A stretch of 64,000 bases of DNA from NCBI GenBank assembly GCA_040877875.1, contig JBBDNC010000156.1, positions 4,041-68,040 of the forward strand, written 5' to 3'. Positions 1 to 9,500 of this stretch are shown one piece after another; the first letter of the stretch is position 1, and each line of letters begins with the position of its first letter. The DNA comes from JBBDNC01 sp040877875. GTDB lineage: Bacteria; Bacteroidota; Rhodothermia; Balneolales; Balneolaceae. The position numbers and the translations under genes are program-made. Below the pieces are notes generated by a model, which worked only from the letters and a program-made list of their open reading frames with translations, was not told the DNA's origin and did no database searches.

Positions 1-1196
1 TGAAAGGGATCATAGAAAAGAGGACGGGCAGTTTTGAGCTTTACCCTTCCGATTTCATTAAGCTCAAGAGTGTCCGCCTGTTCACGGCTGATCGAATCAA
101 CATTCATCCGGTACACCAGCTTTTCTACAAATACCTGTGTAGTTTGGGTTGTATGCTTGATGACATACGGCTTATTTAACTCGAGATTTTCTCCTCCCAT
201 CCAGCACAAATAAGCTTCGAAATCAGACCCGATATTGGGAATATTATTTTTCCTTACTATCATATCCCCGCGGCTGATATCGATATCGTCTTCAATAGTC
301 AAAGTCACCGAATCACCGGGAAATGCCACGTCAAGATTCTCATCTTGTGTAACAATTTCCTTCACCCTGCTTGTCAGTTTTGAGGGAAGGACCATGATCT
401 CGTCACCGGGTCGTATCCTCCCCGAGGCAATCCTTCCGGAAAACCCCCGGAAATTCTGATTCGGGCGGATCACATATTGAATAGGCAGACGAAAATCGAC
501 GATATTGTGAGATGCATCCACTTTTACCGATTCAAGGTGATGAAGCAGGGTCGGACCGTTGTACCAATCTGTGTTGTCGCTTTTGTCCACCACATTATCC
601 CCTTCAAGTGCAGAAATAGGAATGTAAGTAACGTCATCGACATCCAGTTTTCGGGCGAATTTTCTAAAATCACCGACAATATGGTCAAATACTTCTTCGT
701 CATAATTCACCAGGTCCATCTTGTTGACTGCCACCACCAGGTGAGGGATCTGGAGCAAGGATGACAAAAACGCATGTCGCTTAGACTGGGTAAGCAGCCC
801 TTTTTCGGCATCTACCAGAATCACAGCCAGTTCAGCTGTTGAAGCACCTGTCACCATATTTCGGGTATATTGGATATGGCCGGGGGTATCCGCGATAATG
901 AATTTTCGTTTCGGTGTGGCAAAATAGCGGTACGCCACGTCGATGGTAATCTTCTGCTCCCGTTCGGCTTTGAGTCCGTCGGTTAAAAGCGCAAGATTCA
1001 CCCCCTTTTCCCCACTGCTCTTGCTGGATTTTTCGATAGCCTCCATCTGATCCTCAAAAATGGATTTTGAATCATACAGCAAACGCCCGATCAGGGTACT
1101 TTTGCCATCGTCCACACTTCCGGCAGTCGTAAACCGGAGCAGATCCATATCCAGGTACTTATTTTCATTTTCGCTTTGTCCGTTCTTGTCACTCAT
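1..1196 (-). CDS. cysN: Sulfate adenylyltransferase subunit 1 (CysN), 3' part beyond the window
   Basis: GTPase subunit of ATP sulfurylase. With CysD it couples GTP hydrolysis to formation of adenosine 5'-phosphosulfate (APS) from ATP and sulfate in the cytoplasm. The frame is open from an ATG at 1196 to the left edge (398 codons, no stop). Visible GTPase motifs are the P-loop GSVDDGKST (residues 26-34), DTPGH near residue 105 and NKMD near 160, followed by EF-Tu-like beta-barrel domains 2 and 3. It lies 60 nt after cysD in the same direction and is the last gene of the sulfur block that is visible. CysN proteins are about 470 aa, or about 630 aa when an APS kinase (CysC) is fused at the C-terminus. 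The missing end prevents choosing between these. Confidence 0.95.
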   Translation of the reverse strand, partial: MSDKNGQSENENKYLDMDLLRFTTAGSVDDGKSTLIGRLLYDSKSIFEDQMEAIEKSSKSSGEKGVNLALLTDGLKAEREQKITIDVAYRYFATPKRKFIIADTPGHIQYTRNMVTGASTAELAVILVDAEKGLLTQSKRHAFLSSLLQIPHLVVAVNKMDLVNYDEEVFDHIVGDFRKFARKLDVDDVTYIPISALEGDNVVDKSDNTDWYNGPTLLHHLESVKVDASHNIVDFRLPIQYVIRPNQNFRGFSGRIASGRIRPGDEIMVLPSKLTSRVKEIVTQDENLDVAFPGDSVTLTIEDDIDISRGDMIVRKNNIPNIGSDFEAYLCWMGGENLELNKPYVIKHTTQTTQVFVEKLVYRMNVDSISREQADTLELNEIGRVKLKTARPLFYDPF

Positions 1197-1256
1197 TTAA
1201 CTTCCGTATTGCTTATTAAATTAATTGGCCATTCCTTGCATATTTGCGTGAATGGA

Positions 1257-2174
1257 TTAAAAATAACCCTGTTTTTTTCGGTCCTCCATGGCCGTTTCAC
1301 TTCGCTTGTCATCATGGCGGTTCCCCCGTTCGGTTTGACGAGCTGTTGCAACTTCCTGGATAATTTCTTCCAGGTTCGAAGCCGTTGACATCACTGCACC
1401 CGTGCTGGTGGCATCGCCGATTGTCCGGAAGCGGACCATGTGTGTTTCCAGTTTTTCCTCTTCCTGCCGGTTTACAAACTCAGTATCCGCCAACCATATA
1501 CCCCGGCGGTTAAAGACCTTTCGCTCGTGGGTAAAATAGAGAGAGGGAATTTCAATTTTTTCTTGGGCGATATATTGCCAGACATCCATTTCGGTCCAAT
1601 TGCTTAATGGAAAAACCCGAAAATGTTCTCCGGGGTTTTTACGGCCGTTAAAAAGATTCCATAACTCCGGACGCTGGTTTTTGGGATCCCACTGACCGAA
1701 TACATCGCGGTGAGAGAAAAATCGTTCCTTGGCCCGGGCTTTTTCCTCATCCCGTCTTCCCCCTCCCAGAGCTGCATCTACCTCGTACTCTTTCAGGGTC
1801 TTCAGCAACGTAACGGTTTGCAGGGCATTCCGGCTGGCATCCGGCCCGGTTTCTTCCTTGGCTTCGCCTTTGTCGATCGACTCCTGAACACTCCCGACAA
1901 TCAATTCAACTTCGTTTTCCTCAACCAACTTGTCACGAAAAGCAATGGTTTCATGAAAGTTGTGTCCGGTATCCACATGCATGAGGGGAAAAGGAATTTT
2001 CCCCGGATAGAAAGCTTTTTTTGCAACATGGAACATACAAATTGAATCCTTGCCACCGGAAAAAAGCAAGACGGGGCGTTCAAATTGTGCCCCTACCTCC
2101 CTCATGATAAAAATGGCTTCATCTTCAAGTTCTTTCAGATGGGTAGTACGCGCCTGATTTTTTGGGTTGCTCAT
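1257..2174 (-). CDS. cysD: Sulfate adenylyltransferase subunit 2 (CysD)
   Basis: Catalytic subunit of the CysDN ATP sulfurylase. The protein is 305 aa, the usual length for CysD (about 300). The PP-loop of the ATP pyrophosphatase/PAPS-reductase superfamily is seen as SGGKDS at residues 39-44. The downstream block with LGGGRRDEEKARAKER and the C-terminal MVRFRTIGDATSTGAV stretch are characteristic of CysD. A 246-nt gap separates it from the upstream SLC13 permease gene and 60 nt separate it from cysN. I see no clear terminator in the upstream gap, so co-transcription with the rest of the sulfur block is likely. A separate internal promoter there cannot be excluded. Confidence 0.96.
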   Translation of the reverse strand: MSNPKNQARTTHLKELEDEAIFIMREVGAQFERPVLLFSGGKDSICMFHVAKKAFYPGKIPFPLMHVDTGHNFHETIAFRDKLVEENEVELIVGSVQESIDKGEAKEETGPDASRNALQTVTLLKTLKEYEVDAALGGGRRDEEKARAKERFFSHRDVFGQWDPKNQRPELWNLFNGRKNPGEHFRVFPLSNWTEMDVWQYIAQEKIEIPSLYFTHERKVFNRRGIWLADTEFVNRQEEEKLETHMVRFRTIGDATSTGAVMSTASNLEEIIQEVATARQTERGNRHDDKRSETAMEDRKKQGYF

Positions 2175-2420
2175 GGGTAAATCTATCTGTATCTGTTCTG
2201 TATGGATATAGTTATCTGTAAAAAGGTGTAGGTCGTGACTGGCTGTTCATGAATCTATCCGAGCTTCAATGTACAGCCCCTAATCACGTTCATTCGCTTA
2301 TTCAATAATTCGGTTAAGTTAAGAATCTTATTACCTGTTTTCATGTTTGCTTTCGATATACCGAAATCAAAAAAGGAGATCTCAAATCCGAAATCCGGCA
2401 GGGTTTGAAATCCTTAAAAT

Positions 2421-4193
2421 TCAAAATGGCCAAAATACCGGCACCAGGCTGATGGCAATGACGGCAACAACCAGGTTTAATGGGAGGCCTATCTTTAAAA
2501 AATCTTTAAAGTCATATCCGCCCGGACTATAGACCATCAAATTGGTCTGGTATCCGATGGGAGTTGAAAAACTGGCGGAAGCGGCAAAGATGATGATCAT
2601 TACAAAAGGCATATAACTCACTCCCAGCGAGGCTGCTGTCGACATAGCGATCGGGAAAATAAAGACGGCTGCGGCATTATTGGTGATCATTTCAGTCATG
2701 ACCCAGGTAACCAGATAGGTTGTAGCCAGTGCGAGCAGGGGATGACTGCCGGCCAATCCAATCAGGCCACCGGCAAGGTGTTCCGCTGCTCCTGTGACAA
2801 ATAGTGCATTTCCGATGCCTAATGCGGATGCGATTACCAATAAAACCGGCCAGTCCACATTGTCCCGTGCCGCACTGATTCGGCAGCACTTGGTCAGAAT
2901 CATCATCACAGCAGCCAGAAAGGCAGCCTGAAACATGCTCATCAGGCCAAATGCGGTAATCAATACCATTCCTCCAAGAATAGTCCAGGCAATCCAGGAT
3001 CGTTCATAATCCGGGGTATTATTTTCCGACAATGTACTGACCAGGTAAAAGTCGTTCGACAGGCGGTATTTTTCCACAAAATTAGCCGGAGCTTCCAGCA
3101 GTAATACATCTCCGGTTTGCAATCGAATATCCCCGATTTTTTCATTAATACGTTCTCCCCGCCTGGATACAGCAAGAATGACAGCGTTATAGCGATTGCG
3201 AAACTGTCCCTCGCGAATTGTCGAGCCATTGAGGGGATTGCTCTGGGAAACGACGGCTTCTGCCAGGACCCGTTCCCTCCTCGGGGCATCGAGCTTGAAA
3301 ACCTGGTCGGTTGCCGGCGAAAGGCCCGCAATCTTTTGCAGATCCACGATCGACTCCACCTTTCCGGTAAAAATCAGCCGGTCATCCATCATAAGTCTTT
3401 CCTCCGGCGAAACCGCGGGAATAATACGTCCGTCCCGGACGATTTCAACCAGAAAAAGTCCCGGCAGATGCCGGAGACCGGCTTCTTCAATACTTTTACC
3501 TGAAAGAGAAACGGAATTATCGACATCCACCATCATTTCAATCGTATACTCCCGGGTGTTTTCAAAGCTTCGGAACCCGGACTTTCTTTCAGGGAGAAGC
3601 GTGCGGCCGAAAAAGAGCAAATACAGCGTCCCCGCGATCGCAATGGGAATACCGACATATGCCGGCTCAAAAATATTCAAAGACTCCCCGGCAGTTGCGA
3701 ACAACAGGCCGTCTACAATCAGATTGGTGCTGGTACCGATCAATGTACACGTCCCTCCCAAAATCGCTGCATAACTGAGCGGAATCATTAACCTGGATAC
3801 CGGAAGATCATACTTTTTCGCCCAATCCTGAATGGCGGGGATAAAAGAAGCAACGATCGGAGTATTATTGAGAAATGCACTCATCGTCATCACAGGACCG
3901 ACAAGCCGGAGTTGAGCCTGAAACTGGTTCCCGGGTTTGCCCAAGAGCCGGTTTACGACAAACTGGATCGCCCCTGTTTCTTTCATACCCGCCGCAACGA
4001 TATAGAGAGCTGCAATGGTAAGCATCCCCTGATTTGAAAAACCGGTTAGAGCTTCAGCAGGTTCCACAATGCGTCCGACGATGATCACAGACAAACCGAC
4101 CAAAAAGATAACATCCGGCGATATTTTCGTAAATGCTAGCAGTGCAAAACATAGAAAAATGATAACGAGCACTGCCCAGGCTTCAAAACCCAT
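2421..4193 (-). CDS. SLC13-family anion permease with RCK_C domains (probable sulfate transporter)
   Basis: Inner-membrane transporter of 590 aa. It has hydrophobic helices at roughly residues 1-195, two soluble TrkA-C/RCK_C-like segments at about 210-385, and a second helical bundle from about 400 to the end. This membrane/RCK/membrane order is typical of bacterial SLC13 permeases (about 590-610 aa). Conserved patches include FLNNTPIV and LIGTSTN in the first half and MITNNAAAVFIFPIA and TPIGYQTN in the second. These NT motifs form the substrate and sodium site in this family. Members carry sulfate, thiosulfate or dicarboxylates. The position between siroheme and ATP-sulfurylase genes argues for sulfate (inference). 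The gene is flanked by the two largest gaps of the block (164 and 246 nt). Confidence 0.88.
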   Translation of the reverse strand: MGFEAWAVLVIIFLCFALLAFTKISPDVIFLVGLSVIIVGRIVEPAEALTGFSNQGMLTIAALYIVAAGMKETGAIQFVVNRLLGKPGNQFQAQLRLVGPVMTMSAFLNNTPIVASFIPAIQDWAKKYDLPVSRLMIPLSYAAILGGTCTLIGTSTNLIVDGLLFATAGESLNIFEPAYVGIPIAIAGTLYLLFFGRTLLPERKSGFRSFENTREYTIEMMVDVDNSVSLSGKSIEEAGLRHLPGLFLVEIVRDGRIIPAVSPEERLMMDDRLIFTGKVESIVDLQKIAGLSPATDQVFKLDAPRRERVLAEAVVSQSNPLNGSTIREGQFRNRYNAVILAVSRRGERINEKIGDIRLQTGDVLLLEAPANFVEKYRLSNDFYLVSTLSENNTPDYERSWIAWTILGGMVLITAFGLMSMFQAAFLAAVMMILTKCCRISAARDNVDWPVLLVIASALGIGNALFVTGAAEHLAGGLIGLAGSHPLLALATTYLVTWVMTEMITNNAAAVFIFPIAMSTAASLGVSYMPFVMIIIFAASASFSTPIGYQTNLMVYSPGGYDFKDFLKIGLPLNLVVAVIAISLVPVFWPF

Positions 4194-4357
4194 CCATTCA
4201 ATGATCTAAAAATCTATTAATAAGAAAAAAGAAAATTCTATTTGTCTTCGGTTTCCTAAATTGTCAGAAGACATTGCCTCAGGAGTTTCCCCCATCGGAT
4301 ATTCAAACTTTCGTCATGAAAGAATATTAATGTAAGAGTGTTTCCTGTAAGAATAAA

Positions 4358-5017
4358 CTATTCAAACGTCTTTTGAACGACTTCCTCCCCGACAATTTCG
4401 GATGCAATTTTATATGCGCCCTCGTAATCCTGTTTTCGGAAACAGGTTAACATCCCGGAGTCCACCAGGCTGTACCAGAGGTCTTTCCGCTTGTCAAAAT
4501 CCGGGTAAGTATCTGCCATCGGTTTCCTGAGATCCTGCATAAACTGTAGAAACGGTACATATTCCTCTCCAAATTCTTTTTCAAAACGCTCACGAAGACG
4601 AACGGCCAGTGTCGGGGCTGCTCCGCTTGTTGAGATTGAAAGGGTAAGCGGTCCCCGTTTAACAATCGAGCCGAAAGTAAAGTTACAATGCGGAATATCA
4701 TCCATCACATTCACAAGGATTCCTTCCTGTTCAGCCTCCTGGTAAACCTGTTCATTGACCGTCCCTTCGAATTCAGCAACGATTACCATAAAGGCTCCCT
4801 TAAGATCTCCGGTCCGATAGGTTCGCTGAACCCAGTTAAATCGAGTTTCAACCGCCCACTTTTCCATCGGTCCGGTTAACCGGGGGCTAATCACGGTCAA
4901 CCTTGCATTCCGTTCAAGCAATTCACCGGTTTTCCTTTCCGCTTCATGGTCTCCCCCGATCAAAACTGTCTTCTTTTTATCCAGCCTGTTCAGGTAAATC
5001 GGATAGACTTCCATCAT
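4358..5017 (-). CDS. Met8/CysG-N-like precorrin-2 dehydrogenase / sirohydrochlorin ferrochelatase
   Basis: This 219-aa protein is expected to oxidise precorrin-2 with NAD+ to sirohydrochlorin and possibly insert iron, the last steps of siroheme synthesis. The N-terminal Rossmann segment is VLIGGDHEAERKTGELL (residues about 18-34). The diagnostic block CNFTFGSIVKRGPLTLSIST followed by SGAAPTLA lies near residues 111-138, and a helical dimerisation domain follows. The methyltransferase half of CysG is absent here and is supplied by the separate cobA gene nearby. It starts 9 nt after cysH. Two adjacent Met codons (5017, 5014) are possible starts. Bifunctionality cannot be judged from sequence alone. 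Confidence 0.9.
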   Translation of the reverse strand: MMEVYPIYLNRLDKKKTVLIGGDHEAERKTGELLERNARLTVISPRLTGPMEKWAVETRFNWVQRTYRTGDLKGAFMVIVAEFEGTVNEQVYQEAEQEGILVNVMDDIPHCNFTFGSIVKRGPLTLSISTSGAAPTLAVRLRERFEKEFGEEYVPFLQFMQDLRKPMADTYPDFDKRKDLWYSLVDSGMLTCFRKQDYEGAYKIASEIVGEEVVQKTFE

Positions 5018-5026
5018 TCAATAATC

Positions 5027-5869
5027 CTACTCTTTAGAATTAGTTGAGCTGTTACTTCTAAGTATTTTATAATCATAGGATAAACCATTATTTTCCTTTC
5101 CTGATTTACCATTCCCTTTCTGGTATTCCTGGGTGTATATATGGATCCCGCATTCCGTTTTATCCATATCTTTCCAGCGTCCGGAACGTTCATCAAAATC
5201 ATTGTTAGCCGGTTGTGTACAGGGTATGCACCCGATACTTGGATAGCCGTCGTCATGAAGAGGATTATACGGCAGGTCGCGTTCAAGGATATAGTCCCAA
5301 ACCTGCTCGTTCGTCCACGTTGCAAGCGGGTTCATTTTAACGACTTCGTTGACCGGATCCCATTCGATAATTTCAGTTTTTTGTCGGGTTTCCGACTGAT
5401 TTCGGCGAACTCCCGTAATCCATGCTTTCTTATCCGACAGGAAATTTTTAAGAGGCAGGACCTTCCGCATATAGCAGCAATTGTCAGGATCCCTTTTCCA
5501 AAGTTCTCCCCCGTGCTTTTCAGCCTGTTGATCCGGGGTGAGCTCAGGAAGTACTTGAATAATATCGATATCATATCGCTCTTCAAGCTGATCCCTGAGG
5601 GTATAAGTTTCATCAAACAAGAGCTGCGTGTCCAGATAAAAAATCGGAACAGACAATCCTTCCGATACAATCCGGTCGATCAGATAGACCCCCGAGGGGC
5701 CAAATCCCGTTCCAAGAACCATATCCGAGCCAAAATATTGAAATCCCCATTTCAGGATTTCATCGGGATGAGCTCCTTCAAACCTGGCATTTAACTCCTG
5801 AAGCCTCTCGGGTGAAAACCCTGTCTCCAGTTGTATTACATTACTGTTATCGTCAGTCTTGTTACTCAT
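5027..5869 (-). CDS. cysH: Assimilatory adenylyl-sulfate (APS) reductase, CysH family
   Basis: Reduces activated sulfate to sulfite with thioredoxin or glutaredoxin as donor. The 280-aa protein has the PP-loop-like TGFGPSG segment (about 54-60) of the CysH family. It carries the CC (131-132) and CxxC (214, 217, in CIPC) cysteine pairs that bind a [4Fe-4S] cluster in APS reductases and are absent from E. coli-type PAPS reductases. The catalytic Cys lies in ECGIH (Cys250). By family rule the substrate is therefore APS, so no APS kinase is strictly needed. It sits 20 nt after cobA and 9 nt before the Met8-like gene. The cysteines are directly seen; the APS preference is inference from the known rule. 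Confidence 0.95.
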   Translation of the reverse strand: MSNKTDDNSNVIQLETGFSPERLQELNARFEGAHPDEILKWGFQYFGSDMVLGTGFGPSGVYLIDRIVSEGLSVPIFYLDTQLLFDETYTLRDQLEERYDIDIIQVLPELTPDQQAEKHGGELWKRDPDNCCYMRKVLPLKNFLSDKKAWITGVRRNQSETRQKTEIIEWDPVNEVVKMNPLATWTNEQVWDYILERDLPYNPLHDDGYPSIGCIPCTQPANNDFDERSGRWKDMDKTECGIHIYTQEYQKGNGKSGKENNGLSYDYKILRSNSSTNSKE

Positions 5870-5889
5870 TAAATGAATACCAATTGGGT

Positions 5890-6744
5890 TTATCCTGCAA
5901 ATTTAGAACGAATTTCAGTTAAATGTTTGAATTTTTCAGGATTTTTATCCTTGCCAAACCAGGCCAGGTCCGTATGCAATGCGGCCAGTTGGCCAATAAT
6001 AATCGTAGCCGGAGGAGAAAGATGTTCTGATTTTTTCGCGATCTCGTTCAAAGGGGCTGCAACCGTTCGCTGAGACTGATAAGAAGCCTTTTCAACAACA
6101 GCAGCGGGTGTATCGGGTGATTTTCCCAATTCAATAAGCTGTTTTGCGATTCTCTTCAGATTTTTCATTCCCATAAGGATGACCAGTGTATCGGAGTGGG
6201 CAAGATGTTCCCATTTTTCAAACGGATCCTCTTCCCCACTGATATGGCCGGTCACTACGGTGAACGATCTGGAGACCTCCCTGTGAGTGAGCGGGATCCC
6301 CGCATAAGCGGGCGCTGCAATGGCACTGCTCACTCCCGGTATCACTTCATAAGGAATTTCCTCGCGGGCAAGGGCTTCACATTCCTCACTTCCCCGGCCA
6401 AACACAAACGGATCCCCCCCTTTCAGGCGGGCTACCGTTTTGTTTTCTCCCGCCTTGGAAATAAGTATCCGGTTGATCTGATCCTGGGAAACAGAAGGCT
6501 TTCCCGGCCGTTTTCCTACATAGATATGTTCGGAACTCTCTTTTGTCAGAGAAAGCAGATCGGGATTTGCGAGTCGATCATAGACAATCACATCGGCACG
6601 TTTTAAGATATCCGCTCCCCGAACAGTTATAAGATCCGGTTCACCGGGTCCGGCCCCAATAAGAAATACGGTACCGGCCGGTTGAAAGCTTGATCTTTCC
6701 ATTATATGTGATTCATGAGTCGGTTGATTCATCGATTCTTTCAA
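5890..6744 (-). CDS. cobA: Uroporphyrinogen-III C-methyltransferase (SUMT)
   Basis: Transfers two methyl groups from S-adenosylmethionine to uroporphyrinogen III, giving precorrin-2 for siroheme. The protein is 284 aa. The N-terminal SAM-binding GAGPGEPDLIT (about 31-41) and YDRLANPDLL are typical. So are the central VARLKGGDPFVFGRGSEE block and the later VIPGVSSAIAAPAYAGIPLTHR region. Its start overlaps the cysI stop by 4 nt (ATGA), so the two are probably translationally coupled. There are no cobalamin genes around it, so its product presumably goes to siroheme for CysI. Met5 (MNQPTHESH) is an alternative start a few codons downstream. Confidence 0.94.
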   Translation of the reverse strand: MKESMNQPTHESHIMERSSFQPAGTVFLIGAGPGEPDLITVRGADILKRADVIVYDRLANPDLLSLTKESSEHIYVGKRPGKPSVSQDQINRILISKAGENKTVARLKGGDPFVFGRGSEECEALAREEIPYEVIPGVSSAIAAPAYAGIPLTHREVSRSFTVVTGHISGEEDPFEKWEHLAHSDTLVILMGMKNLKRIAKQLIELGKSPDTPAAVVEKASYQSQRTVAAPLNEIAKKSEHLSPPATIIIGQLAALHTDLAWFGKDKNPEKFKHLTEIRSKFAG

Positions 6745-8453
6745 GTAAGTTCTACTTCCTCACTTTTATCTTCCTCTTCTGCCAACAATTCCAGGCCGTT
6801 TCGTTCCCAGAAATCACCGAACGACTCTCCGTTAATCCGGTTCTCTTTAAAGTACTCCAAGGCCGGCCGAACCTCATTGACAAGGTCCTCAAGTTCTACC
6901 AGATCCTTATACTCTTTGTTCAGGCGGGTCCCGGAAGGGTCGCCACCAATAAAAATGGCATACTTGTTCAACGACTGTCCGACGAAACCGATATCGGCGA
7001 CATAAGGCCTTGCACAGCCATTCGGGCAGCCTGTCATACGGACTGAAAGCTCTTCGTCTTCCAGTCCAAGTTCAGCGACCACTTCTTCCAGATCACGTAT
7101 TACTTCCGGAAAGATCCGTTCTGACTCGGTAATTGCCAGACCACAGGTGGGAAGTGCTGGACAGGCCATTGCAAATTTCAGGAGATTAGAATATTCTTCT
7201 CCCCATGAAATACCGTATTTTTTCAGTTGTTCCTCGACTCCCGCCTTTTCTTCTTCCCTGATATCCGTCAGAAGCACATTGTGGTTGGGAGTAAAGCGCA
7301 CACCGGGTTTATATTTGGTTACCGTTTCCCGCAGTGCGGTTTTCAGCGGGTATTCATCGGTATCTTTAATCCGCCCGTTTTCGATCGAGAGACCAAGAAA
7401 CCAGTTGCCGTCCGATTGCTGGTGCCATCCAAGGTAAAGGTCCAGTACGAATTCAGGAAGCTCCCTGTACGGCTCCAGTTCAATACCGGTTCTCTGTTCC
7501 AGTTCATCCTGGAACTTCGCCACCCCCCAGTCATGCAACAGATACTTCATCCGTGCCTGCCGGCGGTTCTTCCGGTCACCGTGATCCCGCTGGATCTCGA
7601 TGATTCCCTTTACAATCTCCACAATATTTTCTTTGGAAACATAGCCCAGATCGTCAGCCAGTCTCGGGAAGGTACTTTCCTTTCGGTGGTTCATACCCAT
7701 TCCCCCGCCGACAACGACGTTAAATCCTTCTATTTCGTTGTCATCATTAAACAGGGCAACCAGTCCGATATCCTGGGTATAGAGATCGATACTGTTATCT
7801 TTGGGAAGAGCCACACCGATTTTAAACTTCCGGGGCAGATAGGCGTCACCGTAGAGAGGTTCTCCCTCTGTTTCCGTGACTTCCTCCTTGCCGGAGTAGA
7901 CCTTTTCGCCGTCCAGCCATATCTCGTGATAAGCTTTCGTTGCGGGAAGCAGAATATCGGAAAGTTCGTCCGCAAATTCCTGAACTTTCGCCTGCTTCCC
8001 GTCGATATCCGGTGCGGGAGTCGCCATAACGTTTCGGACGATATCGCCGCATGCCCCGATCGTTGTGATCATGGCATCGTTGATCGCCTGCATCGTTTTT
8101 TTGAGGTCTTTTTTAATGACCCCGTAAAGCTGAAACGACTGCCGGGTTGTAACCCGAAGCGTATTGTCGCCATACTCATCAACTATGTTGTCAAGAGCAA
8201 GATATTGGTCGCCCGTAATGCGTCCGCCGGGGACTTTGCCACGGATCATAAACATCCAGTGTTTATCCCGCCCTTTCCGCTGGTCGCGATCATCCTGCTG
8301 ATAGCTGCCGTGGAACTTGAGAACCTGGAGAGCTTCCTTGCCGAAGTGGTCTTCATCATTTCCCAATTCTTCAGCAAGTGGCCCTCTCAGATAATCACTT
8401 TCCTCTTTGATGGCTTCAAGTTTGCTTTTTTTCTTCTTCCGTTTAGATCCCAT
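6741..8453 (-). CDS. cysI: Sulfite reductase hemoprotein subunit (CysI/Sir type)
   Basis: Six-electron reduction of sulfite to sulfide at a siroheme-[4Fe-4S] centre. At 570 aa it matches the CysI beta subunit and plant/cyanobacterial Sir in length. The four cluster and siroheme ligands are visible as CPALPTC (Cys431, Cys437) and GCPNGC (Cys476, Cys480). The siroheme-binding arginine-rich patches VTTRQSFQLYG (101-111) and the KNRRQARMKYL region are present. No cysJ flavoprotein gene lies in the block, so electrons may come from ferredoxin or from an unlinked reductase (inference). It is preceded by the sulfurtransferase with an 84-nt gap and overlaps cobA by 4 nt. Confidence 0.95.
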   Translation of the reverse strand: MGSKRKKKKSKLEAIKEESDYLRGPLAEELGNDEDHFGKEALQVLKFHGSYQQDDRDQRKGRDKHWMFMIRGKVPGGRITGDQYLALDNIVDEYGDNTLRVTTRQSFQLYGVIKKDLKKTMQAINDAMITTIGACGDIVRNVMATPAPDIDGKQAKVQEFADELSDILLPATKAYHEIWLDGEKVYSGKEEVTETEGEPLYGDAYLPRKFKIGVALPKDNSIDLYTQDIGLVALFNDDNEIEGFNVVVGGGMGMNHRKESTFPRLADDLGYVSKENIVEIVKGIIEIQRDHGDRKNRRQARMKYLLHDWGVAKFQDELEQRTGIELEPYRELPEFVLDLYLGWHQQSDGNWFLGLSIENGRIKDTDEYPLKTALRETVTKYKPGVRFTPNHNVLLTDIREEEKAGVEEQLKKYGISWGEEYSNLLKFAMACPALPTCGLAITESERIFPEVIRDLEEVVAELGLEDEELSVRMTGCPNGCARPYVADIGFVGQSLNKYAIFIGGDPSGTRLNKEYKDLVELEDLVNEVRPALEYFKENRINGESFGDFWERNGLELLAEEEDKSEEVELT

Positions 8454-8537
8454 ACCGGTTACTTCTCTGTGTCTTTACGTTGATTATAGATTTCGATTCA
8501 TATCATGTCATGTTCTGTCATGGTTGAAGGATAGATC

Positions 8538-9374
8538 CTATCGTTCAATCGGGGCATCAATCAGATTTCCCCATTCCGTCCAGGATCCATCATAATTCCG
8601 CACATTCGGGTAGTGCAGTAATTCGTTGAGTACAAACCAAGAGTGGGCTGAACGCTCACCAATCCTGCAATAGGCAATGATCTCCTTATCCGGAGTAATT
8701 CCCTCGCCTTCATAAAGAGCCTTGAGCTCTTCCGTACTTTTGAATGTTCCGTCTTCATTGACAGCTTTTGACCAGGGAATATTACTTGCACCGGGAATAT
8801 GGCCAGGCCGTTGGGAGAGTTCATTCAAGCCGGGAGGTGCCAGGATTTTTCCTGTAAATTCATCCGGCGAGCGTACATCGACAAGGCCAAATCCATCGCC
8901 TTCGATCGTCTCTGCAACATCATCCCGGAAGGCACGATACTTCTCGACGACTCCGGAGATGGTGTAACTTCCTTTTTCAACGTCCGGCTCTTCTGTAGTA
9001 AGCTCACGATTTTCATCTTCCCACTTCTGGCGTCCACCGTCAAGAATCCTGACATCCTCATGGCCGTAATATTTCAGAAGCCAATAAGCCCATGCGGCAA
9101 ACCAGTTGTTATTGTCTCCATAGAGAATAATGTTGGTATCGTTACTGATACCGGATTCTTCCAAAAGATTTTCGAAATCCTTTTTGGATACAATCGTTCG
9201 GCGCAATTGATCCTGAAGCTGCTTCTTCCAGTTCCATCCAACCGCACCGGGGATATGGCCGGAATCATATGATTTCGTATTTACATCAACTTCTACCAAC
9301 CTTACACCTTCGTCATTCAGGTGCTCGGCCGCCCATTCTGTAGTTACCAGTACTTTACTATTTTTATCAGACAT
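8538..9374 (-). CDS. Thiosulfate/3-mercaptopyruvate sulfurtransferase (two rhodanese domains)
   Basis: This 278-aa protein has two tandem rhodanese domains, residues about 5-125 and 155-275. The second carries the active-site loop CRIGERS (Cys236). This loop is characteristic of thiosulfate sulfurtransferases of the actinobacterial CysA2 kind, whereas mercaptopyruvate enzymes have CGSGVT. It would move sulfane sulfur from thiosulfate to a thiol or cyanide. The DGGRQKW segment between the domains is also conserved in the family. It is the first structural gene after the cysteine-leader attenuator, 126 nt downstream of the terminator hairpin, and so heads the sulfur-assimilation operon. No Shine-Dalgarno motif is evident before the ATG. 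Confidence 0.92.
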   Translation of the reverse strand: MSDKNSKVLVTTEWAAEHLNDEGVRLVEVDVNTKSYDSGHIPGAVGWNWKKQLQDQLRRTIVSKKDFENLLEESGISNDTNIILYGDNNNWFAAWAYWLLKYYGHEDVRILDGGRQKWEDENRELTTEEPDVEKGSYTISGVVEKYRAFRDDVAETIEGDGFGLVDVRSPDEFTGKILAPPGLNELSQRPGHIPGASNIPWSKAVNEDGTFKSTEELKALYEGEGITPDKEIIAYCRIGERSAHSWFVLNELLHYPNVRNYDGSWTEWGNLIDAPIER

Positions 9375-9500
9375 GTCTATTGTTATTTATGTTTTAAGTG
9401 TTGCTTTGTTAGTTATTTCAGATTAGAAGTAGTGTTTAACAAAGCCCGGACTGATACAGGTAAGCAGGGTTTTCTCTTTTTCTATTCGTCCTTAAAATAG

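Noticed and set aside
7227..8483. A 418-codon open frame on the plus strand over cysI
   Set aside because: It lies antisense to a gene with all sulfite-reductase motifs; no family motif or ribosome site is visible.
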